Of a DNA stretch of 64,000 nt, positions 52,531-63,734 are shown piece by piece (the stretch's first letter is position 1; each line of letters begins with the position of its first letter). The stretch comes from Charina bottae (lineage: Eukaryota > Chordata > Lepidosauria > Squamata > Charinaidae). The stretch spans positions 9,814,501 through 9,878,500 of the forward strand of contig JALMGJ010000006.1 in assembly GCA_023362775.1 (NCBI GenBank). Reading direction: 5' to 3'. The translations under genes and the position numbers were made by a program. Below the pieces are notes generated by a model, which saw only the letters and a list, made by a program, of their open reading frames with translations, searched no databases and was not told the origin of the DNA.

Positions 52531-53150
52531 CAACACAAAAGCAGCGTAAGACAGAATAGAATGAATAGCGGTCACTGGTTTCAAGTGCCTGTAGAACAAT
52601 GAAAAGTCAGAGGCACTTATGTCCAAGATGACAACTTCATTCAGAGAGATGAAATACCAAAATTTTGACGTATGGAAGCAGGAGCTTCAAGACATTTCAA
52701 TATCCAAGGGAGAAAAAAGTGCAAATGGTGCCCCCCGCATAGTGATTAACACAATGGATCATCTGATGGCCTTTCATGGTATCCTACCCTCAATCCTTAT
52801 AGCCGAAGCTAAGCAACCCCAATCCCAGTGTGGGAGAGCAGGCTGCCGGAGAAATCACGGGCACCTGTGCTGCCTCCCTCCCTATTTCAAACCTCCTCCC
52901 AGCATCAGGACGGCAGAGCGGCTGATAAAAAGCCTCAGCTTTGTAACAGCTGGGGAGGAAAACAAGAGGAAACAGGAGGAGACGTGAGGAGATAAGCGGA
53001 GATGGGTGTGTTTGGAGGTCCTGCAGCAGCCAAAGAGGACAGCAGCCAAAGGGACAGAGAAGTGTTTGTTTTCCTCTCAGAGACTTTGAGGTCCCGAGGA
53101 AACAGAACGAAGAGGCAATGTCCTGCAGCAAACCAGTGAGAAGGGGCAAG

Positions 53151-53562
53151 TGTTGTGCGAACTGCCCAATAACAGAAGCTCCATACTAGCTGTAGTAACA
53201 GTAGGCTAGTAATAGTAGGAGTAGAAGAATAGTTAGAATATATTTGTATTAGTATAGAATAGTAGTAGTAGTATAAGGCATAGTAAGATAAGAATAGAAT
53301 AACATTGTATAGGATAGTTTCCTTAATAATATAGTTTCATTAGTAATAAGCTAGGATAGTTAGATAGTAGCTCTAGTCACACAGTCACATAGTTTTGAAA
53401 GATTCACTTTTATACTGTAAATAGTTTTATTTAAAATAAAACACCTCCCCAACCTATAAGGGGAGATATAAAAAAACTCTAAGTGTTGTAAAGTGCAGTG
53501 CTTTTTGGGAGATCATTTTGAGCCTGAAACAATCAAACTTTGGGTATAAAAAAGAACCCATG
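53151..53562 (+). repeat. Possible solo LTR
   Basis: TGTTGTGCGA at one end and CCATGACA at the other. The body is unusually rich in TAGTA units, with AATAAAACA at 53436 as a polyadenylation-like signal. No target duplication was seen. Confidence 0.4.
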
Positions 53563-53696
53563 ACACTCAGAAAGTATTTGAGGTAGATGCCAGCTGTTCA
53601 AAACAGCAGGCCGCTAAAAAAGCAACACATATTATCCCCATTCATAATAACTCTATGGGGATAACACCACACAGAGGAGCAATGAAGCCTCTAAGA

Positions 53697-53949
53697 CAGG
53701 GCTCTCCAAAGTTTTCCCGCGGCAACCCACCAACCGCCGTTGGTGTGTCGCCGTGGGAAAACCCGGAAGTGCCGCCGTTGCGGCAGCGTGCAAAAACCCG
53801 GAAGCGCTGCTGCCGCTTTCGGGTTTTTGCGTCCCGCCGTTGGTGTGTCGCCGTGGGAAAACCCAGAAGATCCCGGGTTGTGTGGCGACACACCAGACTG
53901 TGTGTGGTGACACACTTTTGTGTCGTGACACACAGTTAGGAAAGCTCTG
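53697..53949. mobile_element. hAT MITE, 253 bp, GC-rich
   Basis: CAGGGCTCTCC... and ...GGAAAGCTCTG inverted ends, flanked by the 8-bp duplication CTCTAAGA (53689..53696 and 53950..53957). The interior repeats GTTGGTGTGTCGCCGTGGGA twice. Confidence 0.8.
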
Positions 53950-54705
53950 CTCTAAGAAAATTGCTTGATCAAATAGAAGATCTTTCAACATTTGTAAAGG
54001 GCACTTGGCCCAAGAGTTGCCCAGTTATGGGGCAACCACTAAAAATGTTTGCATGACCTGACATGAACTGTCCACTTTCTTTTATAAAGAAGAAGATGGG
54101 CTGTTTCAATATCAGACACAAGTCTATGAATGTCTTCTTAGCTCCAAATGACGACCTTGAAAAGGAAGCTAGTGTGGATGATGGGACATGCAAACCTATG
54201 GGTTCTAGTAACCAATCCATCATAAAAAGTTCACAGCTGGATGAGTACTATCAACGGCTTTGAAGAGGCCATGTAGATTTGCTCATCTGAATCATATATA
54301 AAAGGGAACAGACGTCACTAGGAAACTGAGAAGCAAATGGGAAGATACTGGAAATGTAGAAGAAAGGTTATCCACTGAGAATTTAAAAAAATGTTTGGAG
54401 CTGCCTGCAGCCTCTATCAACCTTGGAAGGGGCGACATTTTAAAAGCTGGGCCTCTGATCTTACTTGTATTCATCCAGCATCACACCCGAGGTGGTTCCA
54501 TTTCTTAAGTGTTGTTTCCCAAATATAAACAATATTGGAGAACTTCCAACAGTCCTGGGCGGAGAGCTTCTTCGAATCAGTTGCAGAGAATCAAGTGACA
54601 ATGCTTCTGTCAAAGACACAGAGAAGGACAGGTGGCAGAATTATTGATGGGAGGAAGCCCAGAAGATGTGGATTTGTTTACCTGGAATCATACAGAACGA
54701 GACTA

Positions 54706-55103
54706 CAGGTAGTCCTCGCTTAACAACCATTCATTTAGTGATGGTTTGGACTTACGATGGTGCTGGAAAAATGACTTACAACCGGTCCTCACACTTACAA
54801 CCATTGCAGCGGTCAGGTGATCATGATTCGGGTACTTGGCAACCAGTTTGCATTTACAACTGTCACAGCATCCTGCAGTCACACGATTGCCATTTTCAAC
54901 CTTCTCAGCTGGCTTCCGGCAAGCAAAATCAAAGGGGAACCGTGTGATTCGCTTAATGACCACGTGATTCACTTAACGGCCATGTGACTCACTTAATGAC
55001 CGCTGCAAAAAGTTGTAAAATCGAGTTGGGTTCACTTAATGGCCGCATCGCTTAGTGACCAAAATTCCGGTCCCAATTGTGGTTCTTAAGCAAGGACTAC
55101 CTA
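54706..55103. mobile_element. Tigger-like MITE
   Basis: CAGGTAGTCCTCGCTTAAC at the left and TTAAGCAAGGACTACCTA at the right. Confidence 0.75.
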
Positions 55104-55651
55104 TACTGAGTTGGGATATTATAAAGTATAGTTTGATCCTCCAAGATGTAAGCGACGTGACCAATTTCAGATGTTTTTGTAATCTGAGAGTTCTGCATAA
55201 ACTTACAAATGACCACTCAAAAAACTAATTGCTCAGTGAGGACATTGGAATCAGAGCCTTTCTAACTGCTGCTGAGCTGCACTCTTTAAAAAGGATGCAT
55301 GCTTTAGTCTTCATCCATAGATGGATGATAGACAACTGATAAACAAACACTAATTAACAAAAGCACAAATACATTCAGTGGTATTAATGAAAAAGCATTA
55401 ACTACACACTTAATAATCATAATAAAAGGGAACGGAAGAAAATGATGTTAGACACAGAACAATTCCCAAAACGCTGACCATGTTGCTTCCAAGTCTTCCT
55501 CCTTACCCTTTTCTTGAAAAGAACCTAATTCAAATATTGAAAAAGGACACATCGCAACATGCAAATCAGACACAGGTTTTTTCTTCCTCCAGTGCCGCAT
55601 GCTCCTCCTTTTAGCCAACCCTCTTGCCCCCAATGCCTGCTTTAAGCTTAC

Positions 55652-55736
55652 CTATTAGTAAGCTGTCTTTTGTGGACCAGCACACACTCCAAGGCCAGCA
55701 CAGTTGGGTTCCAAGTCTTTGATAGCAGCAGGTTTC
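55652..55736 (-). CDS. Candidate upstream exon, frame unresolved
   Basis: 85 nt bounded by a good acceptor (CTTCTTTAATTAG) and donor (ATAG|GTAAGC). Two frames are open throughout: one starts NLLLSKTWNPTVLALECVLV, the other ETCCYQRLGTQ. A third reads KPAAIKDLEPNCAGLGVCAG but stops four bases before the donor. It may be an IRAG2 5' exon, possibly untranslated; I could not link it in phase to 48846. Confidence 0.35.
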
Positions 55737-55802
55737 CTAATTAAAGAAGAGGAACTGAAAGTAGGCGGGTTGCCTCCCAGAAGCCGGAATGCAGTTCAAC
55801 GA

Positions 55803-56212
55803 CAGGTAGTCCTCGCTTAATGACCATTCATTTAGTGATGGTTCAGACTTACAATGGTGCTGAAAAAAACAACTTACGACCGGTGCTCACACTTACGACC
55901 ACTGCAGCGTCCCCACAGTCATGCGATCACAATTTGGATGCTTGGCAACCAGTTCGCATTTATGACCATTGCAGCATCCTGTGGTCACGTGATTGCCATT
56001 TTCGACTTTCCTGGCCAGCTTCTGGCAAGCAAAATCAATGGGGAACTGTGTGTTTCGCTTAATGACCATGTGTTTCTCTTAACGACTGCAGTGATTCACT
56101 TAATGACTGCTGCAAAAAGGGTCATAAAAGCGGGTTGGATTCGCTTAATGACCGCTTCACTTAGCAACTGAAATTCTGGTCTCAATTGTGGTCATTAAGC
56201 GAGGACTACCTG
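55803..56212. mobile_element. Tigger-like MITE
   Basis: CAGGTAGTCCTCGCTTAATG and CATTAAGCGAGGACTACCTG match as inverted ends over 19 bp. TA follows the right end. About 70 bp upstream of the exon candidate at 55736 (on -). Confidence 0.85.
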
Positions 56213-56789
56213 TAATTTATAGAGTTCCTTCTACCAGAAAACAAGCATCTGGTCAGATGACTCTTTTTCTGAATAATTGGGGCACTTCTACCTGCCTTTT
56301 GACAGCAAAGCATTATCTCAAAGGCACTGCCAGTCTCAGAACAGTTACAGCCTCACACCCCTGAGAAAAGAAAGTGCTAAAACGAGTCTTTCCCCACTCC
56401 TGAGTTATAACTCCATCCACGAGGACTGGGTTTTGAAAACAGTTTGGAAGAGATGCTTCAGAACACACAGAAACCCAGCACTTGTTTAAAGCAGCTGCAC
56501 CTGTGCGAGCCTGAAGAAAGACGGAGCTGCTTCCATGAGCCATGCAATTTGAAGCATCTTTTCCAAATCATTTTCAGAGACTGCACAGTCCTACAATTCA
56601 CCAATCTTTGAGAAAATTAGACCATCCTGATATTTTGCTATCCCTGTTGCCAATCCCAATCCTGCTTCTTTTGCTTCCTCTCAGCTCCTTCCCTTCAAGA
56701 CCAGAGTTGACAGAGCCTATCAGATTCTACACACCTTGAGCCTGCCCTTGGACCTTGCCAGGTGAAGGGGGAAAACACTATTTTAACAC

Positions 56790-57030
56790 CAGGCTTTTTT
56801 GATTGATTATGTGTCAACAAGTCATTGTCAACTTAGCAAACACATAGTTAGATTTTCTCCATGACGATCTGGCCCTAACCTGGTCTTTCAAGTCTCCCAA
56901 CGGTGCACTCGTAGCCACCGTAACTGAGTCCATCCCCCTTGCTGCTGGTCGTCCTCTTCTCTTTCCTTCCACCTTTCTCAGCATTAGAGCCTTCTCCAGA
57001 GAGCAGGGTCTTTGTGTAATGTGTCTGAAG
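56790..57030 (-). mobile_element. RTE/BovB-related fragment
   Basis: AACCTGGTCTTTCAAGTCT and AACTGAGTCCATCCCCCTTG are typical of a dispersed squamate repeat related to BovB 3' ends. Confidence 0.45.
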
Positions 57031-57037
57031 TAAGATA

Positions 57038-57790
57038 CAGGTAGTCCTCACTTAATGACGGAAGTTGCTAAGCAATGTGTCATAAAGCGCGATGTCACAT
57101 GACCACATCGCTTAGCAATGTCAATTCCTGGCAGTCCCCGTTGCCATCGTTAAGTGAGGATCATGGGTCGTTAAGCAAGGACCTCATGTGACTGTGACTT
57201 CCTGCCAGCTTCCAACAAGCAAAGTCAATGGGGAAGCCGGCAGGAATTTGCAAGTCCTGGGAGGCTTGCAGGCAGGCTGGCAGGCAGGTGCTATGAAGTG
57301 CAGCAGAGTGGGAGGGGGGGTGCCGTGGTGCTGCATGAGTGCGGGCGGGCAGGGGAAGGGGTACTGCGGTGCCACATGAGTGCGAGTGGGTGTGAGAGGG
57401 GGCACTGGGGTGCTGCGCGACTGCGGGTAGACGGGTGTGCACTACAGAGTGCGTCCGGGGTGTGCTGTGGGCAGGTGCGTGCTACAGAGTACGACTTGGA
57501 GCGCCTCACTTGCGACCTTCCCTGCTGGCTTCCCCATTGACTTTGCTTGTGGGAAGCCAGCAGGGAAGGTCGCAAATGGCAATCACGTGACTGCAGGACA
57601 CTGTGACTGTTTTAAGTGTGAGCCAGTTGCCAAGCACCCGGATCTCAATCACGTGACCGTGGGAATGCTGGGACGGCCGGCACTTTGAGGACTGATCATA
57701 AGTACCGTTCGTTCAGCGCCACCTCAAGTTCAAATGGTCATTTGTGACCATTGAGCCTGGTCATTTGTGCCTCGAGTGAGAACTTTGGGT
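57038..57790. mobile_element. Long variant of the Tigger-like MITE, GC-rich core
   Basis: CAGGTAGTCCTCACTTAATG at the left. A GC-rich middle (57270..57480) has repeated TGAGTGCGAGTGGG-like units, and the right end is degraded (CCTCGAGTGAGAACTTT). Confidence 0.6.
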
Positions 57791-57899
57791 TGATTTGTTC
57801 AATGATCCATGTTTGTTTCCTTGGCTGCCTACATTTTTCTTAGGAGTCTTCTTCAGCACCCAAGTTCAAAAACATCAATACTCTTCCTATGTTGCCTCA

Positions 57900-58170
57900 C
57901 ACAAGGGCTAGATATTGAACTAAGTCAACATCACGGGAACATAAAGTGCGGCTGGCCACCAGCTTGGCTGGCTTCAGAAAAGGGTTGGACCAGTTCATGG
58001 AAGCCATGTGGATCAATGGCTATTAGATGACCTTTGAAGGCCACCTGCTGGGAGACTAGTGGGCTTCCATGTGCAGTTGGTTGGCTGCTGTGAGAACAGT
58101 CTGCTGGACTAGATGGGCCAGGGGGCCGATCCAGCAGGGTACAACTTAAGTTTTTCTATTATGTTCTTAT
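57900..58170 (+). mobile_element. CR1-type 3' end fragment
   Basis: GGACTAGATGGGCCAGGGGG followed by GATCCAGCAGGGTAC and a final TTATGTTCTTA, the usual CR1 3' end. Confidence 0.6.
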
Positions 58171-58245
58171 CAAGGCAGGCAAAAAAGATGTTGTCAAGGC
58201 ATGTTTGTGCCATGATCAGGTGCATGTAAAGATATGGCCTAAGAT

Positions 58246-58578
58246 TAAGGTAAAGGTTCCCCCCGCACATTTGTGCAGTTGTGTCCGACTCTAGGGGCCG
58301 GTGCTCATCTCCGTTTGTTAGCCGAAGAGCCAGCGTTGTCCAAAGACGCTTCCACGGTCATGTGGCCGCATGACGCGCGCGGAACGCTGTTACCTACCCA
58401 CTGAAGTGGTACCTATTCATCTACTTGCATTTGCATGCTTTCGAATTGCTAGGTTGGCAAGAGCTGGAGCTAGTGCGGGAGCTCACTCCGCACGCAGGGC
58501 TAGGGATTCGAACCTCCGAACTTGTGATCTTCCGATCGACAAGCCTGGCATCTTACCCGCTGAGCCACCACGCCCCTA
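58246..58578 (-). mobile_element. tRNA-derived SINE, family A
   Basis: Full-length reverse copy, with tail at 58246 and B box GGATTCGAACC at about 58503. Confidence 0.85.
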
Positions 58579-58703
58579 AGGGCCCAAGATTGGGGGAGGA
58601 CAAATCCAGAAATGTAAATAAAGAGAAAGGCCCATTACTAATTTCTCATCTCAGGTCAACTGATAATATACTGTATAAAAACAGGAGACTTTAGTCAGGA
58701 TTA

Positions 58704-59040
58704 GGTAAAAAAAAAAGGTAAAGGTTTTCCCCTGCACAGTCGTGTCCGACTCTAGGGGCTGGTGCTTATCTCCGTTTCTTAGCCGAAGAGCCAGCGTTGT
58801 CCAAAGATGCTTCCTCGGTCATGTGGCCGGCATGACGTGTGTGGAACGCTGTTACCTTCCCACCAAAGTGGTACCTATTGATCTACTTGCATTTGCATGC
58901 TTTCGAATTGCTATGTTGGCAAGAGCTGGGGCTAGTACAGGAGCTCACTCCATCACACGGGACTAGGGATTCGAACCTCCGAAGTTGCGATCTTCCGATC
59001 GACAAGCCTGGCGTCTTAACCAGTGAGCCATTGCGCCCCC
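58704..59040 (-). mobile_element. tRNA-derived SINE, family A
   Basis: Second reverse copy only 126 bp from the first, with its own 12-bp duplication TAGTCAGGATTA (58692..58703 and 59041..59052). Confidence 0.85.
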
Positions 59041-59363
59041 TAGTCAGGATTATGGTGCTTTAATAGATGATATTTGTATATTGGGTACTTAAACAGAATA
59101 TAGCACTATCTGGAATCTTTGTCTGAACTCCAGTTCTGACTAATGGCAGAAAATCAACACCTCTTATGGAAAGTAACCTTGATTTAGGATCACAAGTGCC
59201 AACCAAAGCTTGGTTCATATATAGGGACATTCAGTTATTTATCATCTCTGCCAACTCAGCTTTACAATCAAAAACATTGCAATGCACATCAAAGAGGAGG
59301 AAATTATGAGCTCCTCTTCAAGTTCTCTTACAACATACCTTCTCAGAATTTGTCTGCACTTAC

Positions 59364-59441
59364 CTTTACCTTCTCTTCTGTTCTTATCTCTTCATTAACC
59401 TTTGAGCAGGACAAAGGACTCTCATCGTCAAAGGCACAGCT
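59364..59441 (-). CDS. Candidate upstream IRAG2 exon
   Basis: Acceptor GTTAAAACAG, donor AAG|GTAAGT, exactly 26 codons, phase 0 at both ends. Encodes SCAFDDESPLSCSKVNEEIR followed by TEEKVK, an acidic Ser-rich segment resembling the other N-terminal exons. Direct linkage to the main chain was not established. Confidence 0.5.
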
Positions 59442-59626
59442 CTGTTTTAACAGCAAGTTAGCAGGCTGGTTAGTTGAAAGAAAACTCAAGTTCACCAAGA
59501 AAACCCAGCTATATTTTGAAAGTACCTTTGCTATCCAAGAGAACAGTGCTAAATGTTAAGTGATAGTGCCTGGGGCAAGGAAGGAGCAAAGTTTTGGTTC
59601 CTGCAGAGGGACTGTAGAAATATATT

Positions 59627-60478
59627 TTGCAAGAACTCAAAAGACAGAATACCTATAACAGACCACATAGCATCTTCCAGCAAAATGGATACCCACTCAA
59701 CTTTATCAAAAAGTGCCTGACCACTCAACCCACCACAGCAAAACCAACAGAAGCTATGAAAAGGATTACACTGCCATACATCAGAAACATCTCAGAAACT
59801 ACTAATAGACTGTTACAACCACATGGCATCACCGTAGCACACAAACCAACCAAAACCCTTCAGAACATCGTAAGTAAACCAAAAGACCCAGTAGCCCAAG
59901 AAGAAAAAACAGGAGTTATCTACAACATACAGTGTAAGGATTGTAACAGCCACTATGTAGGACAGACTGGCAGGAGACTAGCAGAACGCATCCATGAACA
60001 CCAACTAGCAGTCAGAAGACACGATGAAAACTCCTTAATTGCACAACACATGGACAGACTTAACCATACTTTCAACTGGGAAACTGTGAGCATCTTAAAC
60101 CAAGCCAAGTCCAAAAACGCTAGAGAATTCCTGGAAGCTTGGCACTCAGACAAAGCACCCATCAACAGACGCATAGAGGTAAACAACATTTACATACCAT
60201 TCATTAGGGACAATAGAAAAGCCAGAAGACCAGAACACCTCCTTGCCAGCAATCATCACCCAGATATGCAAAGATTAACACCAGGATTAGCACCAGAGGA
60301 ACAATCAAGCAGCACAATATACCCTAATCAAGGAACTATTAACTCAGTCAATCAACCAAGTAGCAAACAACAGCGCAATCAAGGAACTCCTAAGGAGAGA
60401 ACAATATCTCCACCAACACAAGCAGGACAAGCCATGGGATATAAACAGAGAGCAAGTCCCACTCCCTTTTCGCACTGA
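59627..60478 (+). CDS. Penelope-like GIY-YIG endonuclease part (second family)
   Basis: 283 residues remain; the RT domain is missing. The nuclease shows GVIYNIQCKDCNSHYVGQTG and RRLAERIHEHQLAVR, with GIY-YIG-type YNI/YVG and the following Arg and Glu-His. Asn/Gln-rich C-terminal tail. Stop TGA at 60476..60478. The true N-terminus is not present, so the start given is simply the first in-frame position read as coding. Confidence 0.8.
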   Translation: MQELKRQNTYNRPHSIFQQNGYPLNFIKKCLTTQPTTAKPTEAMKRITLPYIRNISETTNRLLQPHGITVAHKPTKTLQNIVSKPKDPVAQEEKTGVIYNIQCKDCNSHYVGQTGRRLAERIHEHQLAVRRHDENSLIAQHMDRLNHTFNWETVSILNQAKSKNAREFLEAWHSDKAPINRRIEVNNIYIPFIRDNRKARRPEHLLASNHHPDMQRLTPGLAPEEQSSSTIYPNQGTINSVNQPSSKQQRNQGTPKERTISPPTQAGQAMGYKQRASPTPFSH

Positions 60479-60508
60479 AGATGTTGCCTAGCCTGGCAAT
60501 GAAACGTC
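60475..60508 (+). ncRNA. Hammerhead-ribozyme-like motif overlapping the PLE stop codon
   Basis: CTGAAGA 60475..60481, stem II TTGCC/GGCAA (60484..60488 with 60495..60499), GAAAC 60501..60505, GTC 60506..60508. The TGA stop of the ORF is inside the CTGA of the core. GTC is the best known cleavage triplet. Confidence 0.65.
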
Positions 60509-60822
60509 TGCAAGAAAACAACAAGGCTCAGAGAGCACCAAGGACTCCACAGTTCAACCCTGAGCTACAAATATTCTCTTCGATTGGTACAGAATACCTA
60601 GTCAGGCAATGAAACATCTGGAAGAAAACAACCAGACTCAGAGAGCACCAAGGACTCCACAGTTCAACCCTGAGCTACAGATATTCTCTTCGATTGGTAC
60701 AGAATACCTAGTCGGGCAATGAAACATCTGGAAGAAAACAACCAGACTCAGAGAGCACCAAGGACTCCACAGTTCAACCCTGAGCTACAAATATTCTCTT
60801 TGATTGAGACAGAATACTGTAC
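60496..60822. repeat. 110-bp tandem repeat, three units
   Basis: Units start at 60496, 60606 and 60716 (GCAATGAAAC each time). The second and third have ACATCTGG in place of ACGTCTGC, so only the first retains the hammerhead-like GAAACGTC. Confidence 0.9.
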
Positions 60823-60828
60823 GTATGT

Positions 60829-61620
60829 AGCTTGAATCATGTCAACTGGATTTCTATTTTCTCAGTGGAAACGTTTTGCTCCTTATCCAAGAAGCTTCTA
60901 CAGTCTGAGCAAAGTTAGTAAGGGAATCCTTAAATATGTTTCTAAGGTGGCTATGGGACCTTGCACCTGGTTATTTGAGATGTTAATTTCTAAGTCCCCT
61001 TATCATCCAAAGGAGGATCGTTAAGATTACCTTGCTGTTGTTGAGATTGCGAAATGGTCTTAATCTTCCTAGGCACAGAAGACAAAGCAGGAAGGAAAAT
61101 AGGGGAAAGATTGTGCCTGAGGCCCCCACCTCTATTCAAGGAAGGATTTTCCAAGTTGGCATAAATGGATTCCTTGACCCCTCTTTCAAACCACTTATCT
61201 TCCCTGTCTAAAATGTGAACATTAATGTCCTCAAATGAGTGTCCTTTTTCCTTTAGATGAAGATAAACTGCTGACTCTGGTCCTGTGGTGTTGCTCTTCC
61301 TGTGTTGGGCCATCCTCCTGTACAAAGGTTGTTTGGTTTCTCCAATGTAGAGCTCAGAGCACTCCTCACTGCACTGGATTGCATACACTACATTGCTTTT
61401 CTTGTGTTTTGGAGTTTGATCTTTGGGGTGTACAAGCCTCTGTCTCAGTGCGTTGGTGGGTTTGAAATATACAGGTATGTGGTGTTTGCCAAATATCCGT
61501 TTTATCTTTTCAGACACGCCAGCCATGTAAGGAATGACCAGGTTCTTCCGTTTACTCTGAGTCTCAGCCCTGTCTGTCGCTGTTTTAGGTCTGGTAGACT
61601 TAGATTTAGTGAAGGCCCAC
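60829..61620 (-). mobile_element. Penelope-like fragment (first family)
   Basis: Encodes the GIY-YIG part on - (61526..60990), with the terminal sequence at 60840..60930, where the hammerhead-like core is damaged. Ends at KAF-coding sequence near 61618. It lies directly next to the second-family array. Confidence 0.85.
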
Positions 61621-63009
61621 TAAAATGCAACCCGCCTCCCATTTCTAGGGCTGGGGAAATCCCTGCTTGATGTTCCCAATCAGCACAGAGGATGCTGTTC
61701 TAGATTAGAAAAGCATCCTGGGCTGATGTTTGTGATGTTTGTGCAATTTCCTACAGAAAGCAATACAGCCCTTTTGGGAACCAAACAAAACAATCCTTTG
61801 AGAACATTTTCCTTGAAAAGAGGGTTGCTAGCAAGCAGCTGATACATCCAGGGAGCCAAAATCCTGGATCTTGTTCCAACTGTATCTGAGGCAAATCCCC
61901 AAACACATTGGCACAGTCCCATTTGGCAAATGACAGTTTGACAATTGTCATCATTAGACCCCAGCTTTAAAGGCAAAGCTTTCAGGATAAAGGTATTACA
62001 ACCCCCATGCTTCACTGCATCACTCAAATGGTACCAAGCTTCATGATTACATTTAGGCTCTGAGGGCATGTGGTACAGGACTGCTTGCCCATAACTGAGT
62101 GCTACAACAGTAAATAACCAGAGATATAACCTAGGTAGGTAGGTAGGTAGGTAGGTAGATATTTGACCAACAGCTTTCAGAAATCAGTGCCTATTAAATA
62201 ATAAGACCACACAGTACTTCAGATTTAAAGGGAAAAAGGTCCTTTGGACTTTGGAGCATTAAGGATACTTCCATAGCATCTATCAGCAACTCTTTAAAGC
62301 AGCTGCATCGTCTCCCAGGATTCCACGGCTGTCCTCCCCAGCTGCAGTGCAATCCCAGGGAAAGATGCATGTTATTGAAAGAACTGCTGACAGATACATG
62401 TGCTTCTGACGCACCTTAAGCATAAACACTGCACAGTCCTATGACATCATAAAAAAAGATATCTCCCTTGAGATCTTCACTCCAGGCGACTTTGTGGGCA
62501 ACAATCTACTTGGCAACAATGTGGAAGTGGCTTGCCGTCACCTTCTTCAATGAAGATTTTTCAATGTCCTGTCTAGCCTGCAGCCTTGGGATACCACGCA
62601 AGTATTAACTAAGAGCAACCCAGTTTAGCTTTTTATTTTAAAAGGAATTGTAATTTTATTAAGCACGCTTGAAAAAAGAACATGAATCGAGGAAAAAGAA
62701 ACAGGGTAGACAAGAAAAAGAAGAGAGCAAGAAAAAAATAAAGAAAAATAAAACACAATAATAAATAATAAACAGAGAATTTTCAAGCATCACAGAATTA
62801 GGCTAATATTTTCCATATTTCATTAACTCGTTTTAAGTAACTGAATATATTACATCCTTTTGAAGACTACCGGCTGTTGTGAAAATCCAAACAATATATG
62901 AAGATCAACAGCAGTCAGCACAGTATCAATCAGAACATAAAATTAAGAGTTATAGTAAATTCTATTCAAGCTACTGAAGATCTATTCTGATTTAACAGAT
63001 CCTTTAGAA
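61621..63009. other. No recognisable gene
   Basis: AT-rich sequence with a GGTA microsatellite and an A-rich stretch at 62640..62790. No exon seen. Confidence 0.5.
62130..62158. repeat. (GGTA)n microsatellite
   Basis: About seven GGTA units. Confidence 0.9.
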
Positions 63010-63490
63010 CAGGGGTCGGCAAACTTTTTATGCCGGGAGCCATTTTGACATGCTCGTGCACATTTTGAAATGCTCGAGAGCCAGGGGGCGGGGTTTGCGG
63101 GCAGGGGCCAATCGCGTGGAAGGGGGCGGGGCTTGCGGGCGGGGGCCAATCGCGTGGAAGGGGGTGGGGTTTGCGGGCAGGAGCCAATCACGTGGCTTAT
63201 TGGGGCGGTGGAAGGGCGAATCTGGATTTTGGGAGGGTCGGGGGAGAACGGGACCTGCCTGGCCTCTCAAGGCAGGGAGGCGAAGTGGGCTGTGCGGCTC
63301 GTTGCGGAGGGCTGTGCTTCCCGGGGCCCTTGCCAACAGGTTGGGCGAAGAGGTGCAGTCCTGCGCCCGGGGTCCTGGGTCCAAGCCCCCTTAGTGCAGC
63401 GGGACGGGCTTCCCAGGAGACCTCGGGGCGAAGGCAGAGCAGCCCCGCGGATGGGAGCTGGGCCAATCGCGTGGAAGGGTCGGGGGGCTC
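63010..63490. mobile_element. hAT-like element with 38-bp GC-rich repeats, right end not found
   Basis: Starts CAGGGGTCGGCAAACTTTTT, a hAT-type terminus. A 38-bp unit with GGGGCGGGG and GGCCAATCGCGTGG is repeated at 63084, 63122 and 63160, and the CCAATCGCGTGG part recurs at about 63463. No matching right terminus is seen before the CpG-rich block. Confidence 0.55.
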
Positions 63491-63668
63491 ACGGAGCTTG
63501 GAACACAACCTTAGCCGGCAGCCCTCTGTGGCCCGCCTTTCCCCACACTGCTGGGATGGGTGGCCGGTTCTCTGCCAAGACGTGCCGCATCCCAAACGGA
63601 GCCCCAATCCCACCAGGGCCTTCCTTCGCCCGCCACGCTCTACCAAAGAGTAGCCAGAGCAGCCTCAC

Positions 63669-63734
63669 CTGCAAAGAGGGGACGTTGCCCTTCTCGTTCA
63701 GGTTCACCTTGGGAGCTGCTGCTGCTGGCGACAT
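63669..63734 (-). CDS. Candidate first coding exon
   Basis: ATG at 63734..63732 opens 22 codons (MSPAAAAPKVNLNEKGNVPS then LQ) ending at CAG|GTGAGG, phase 0. It lies in a CpG-rich block. On position and strand it could be the 5' end of IRAG2, but the peptide is not one I recognise, and a different minus-strand gene is possible. Confidence 0.4.

Larger units (their letters stand above)
48847..55651. other. Upstream IRAG2 region, exons unresolved
   Basis: Holds the BovB tail, MITEs, possible LTR and the unrecognised frame listed separately. No exon linking 48846 to the upstream candidates could be supported. Confidence 0.5.
59600..60830 (+). mobile_element. Second Penelope-like family, 5' truncated
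   Basis: Contains the ORF at 59627..60478, a hammerhead-like motif at its end and a 110-bp tandem array. Its protein is clearly different from the family at 36-42 kb. Confidence 0.8.

Noticed and set aside
54063..54263. 67-codon open frame on the plus strand ending LDEYYQRL
   Set aside because: Short, no splice or promoter context and no recognised family.
55497..55525. 18-nt microexon candidate on the minus strand after the 55652 exon
   Set aside because: Too short to judge, and it does not restore phase to the main IRAG2 chain.
60868..60910. Hammerhead-like motif in the fragment at 60829
   Set aside because: The core reads CTGTAGA and GCAAAAC, so conserved positions are lost.
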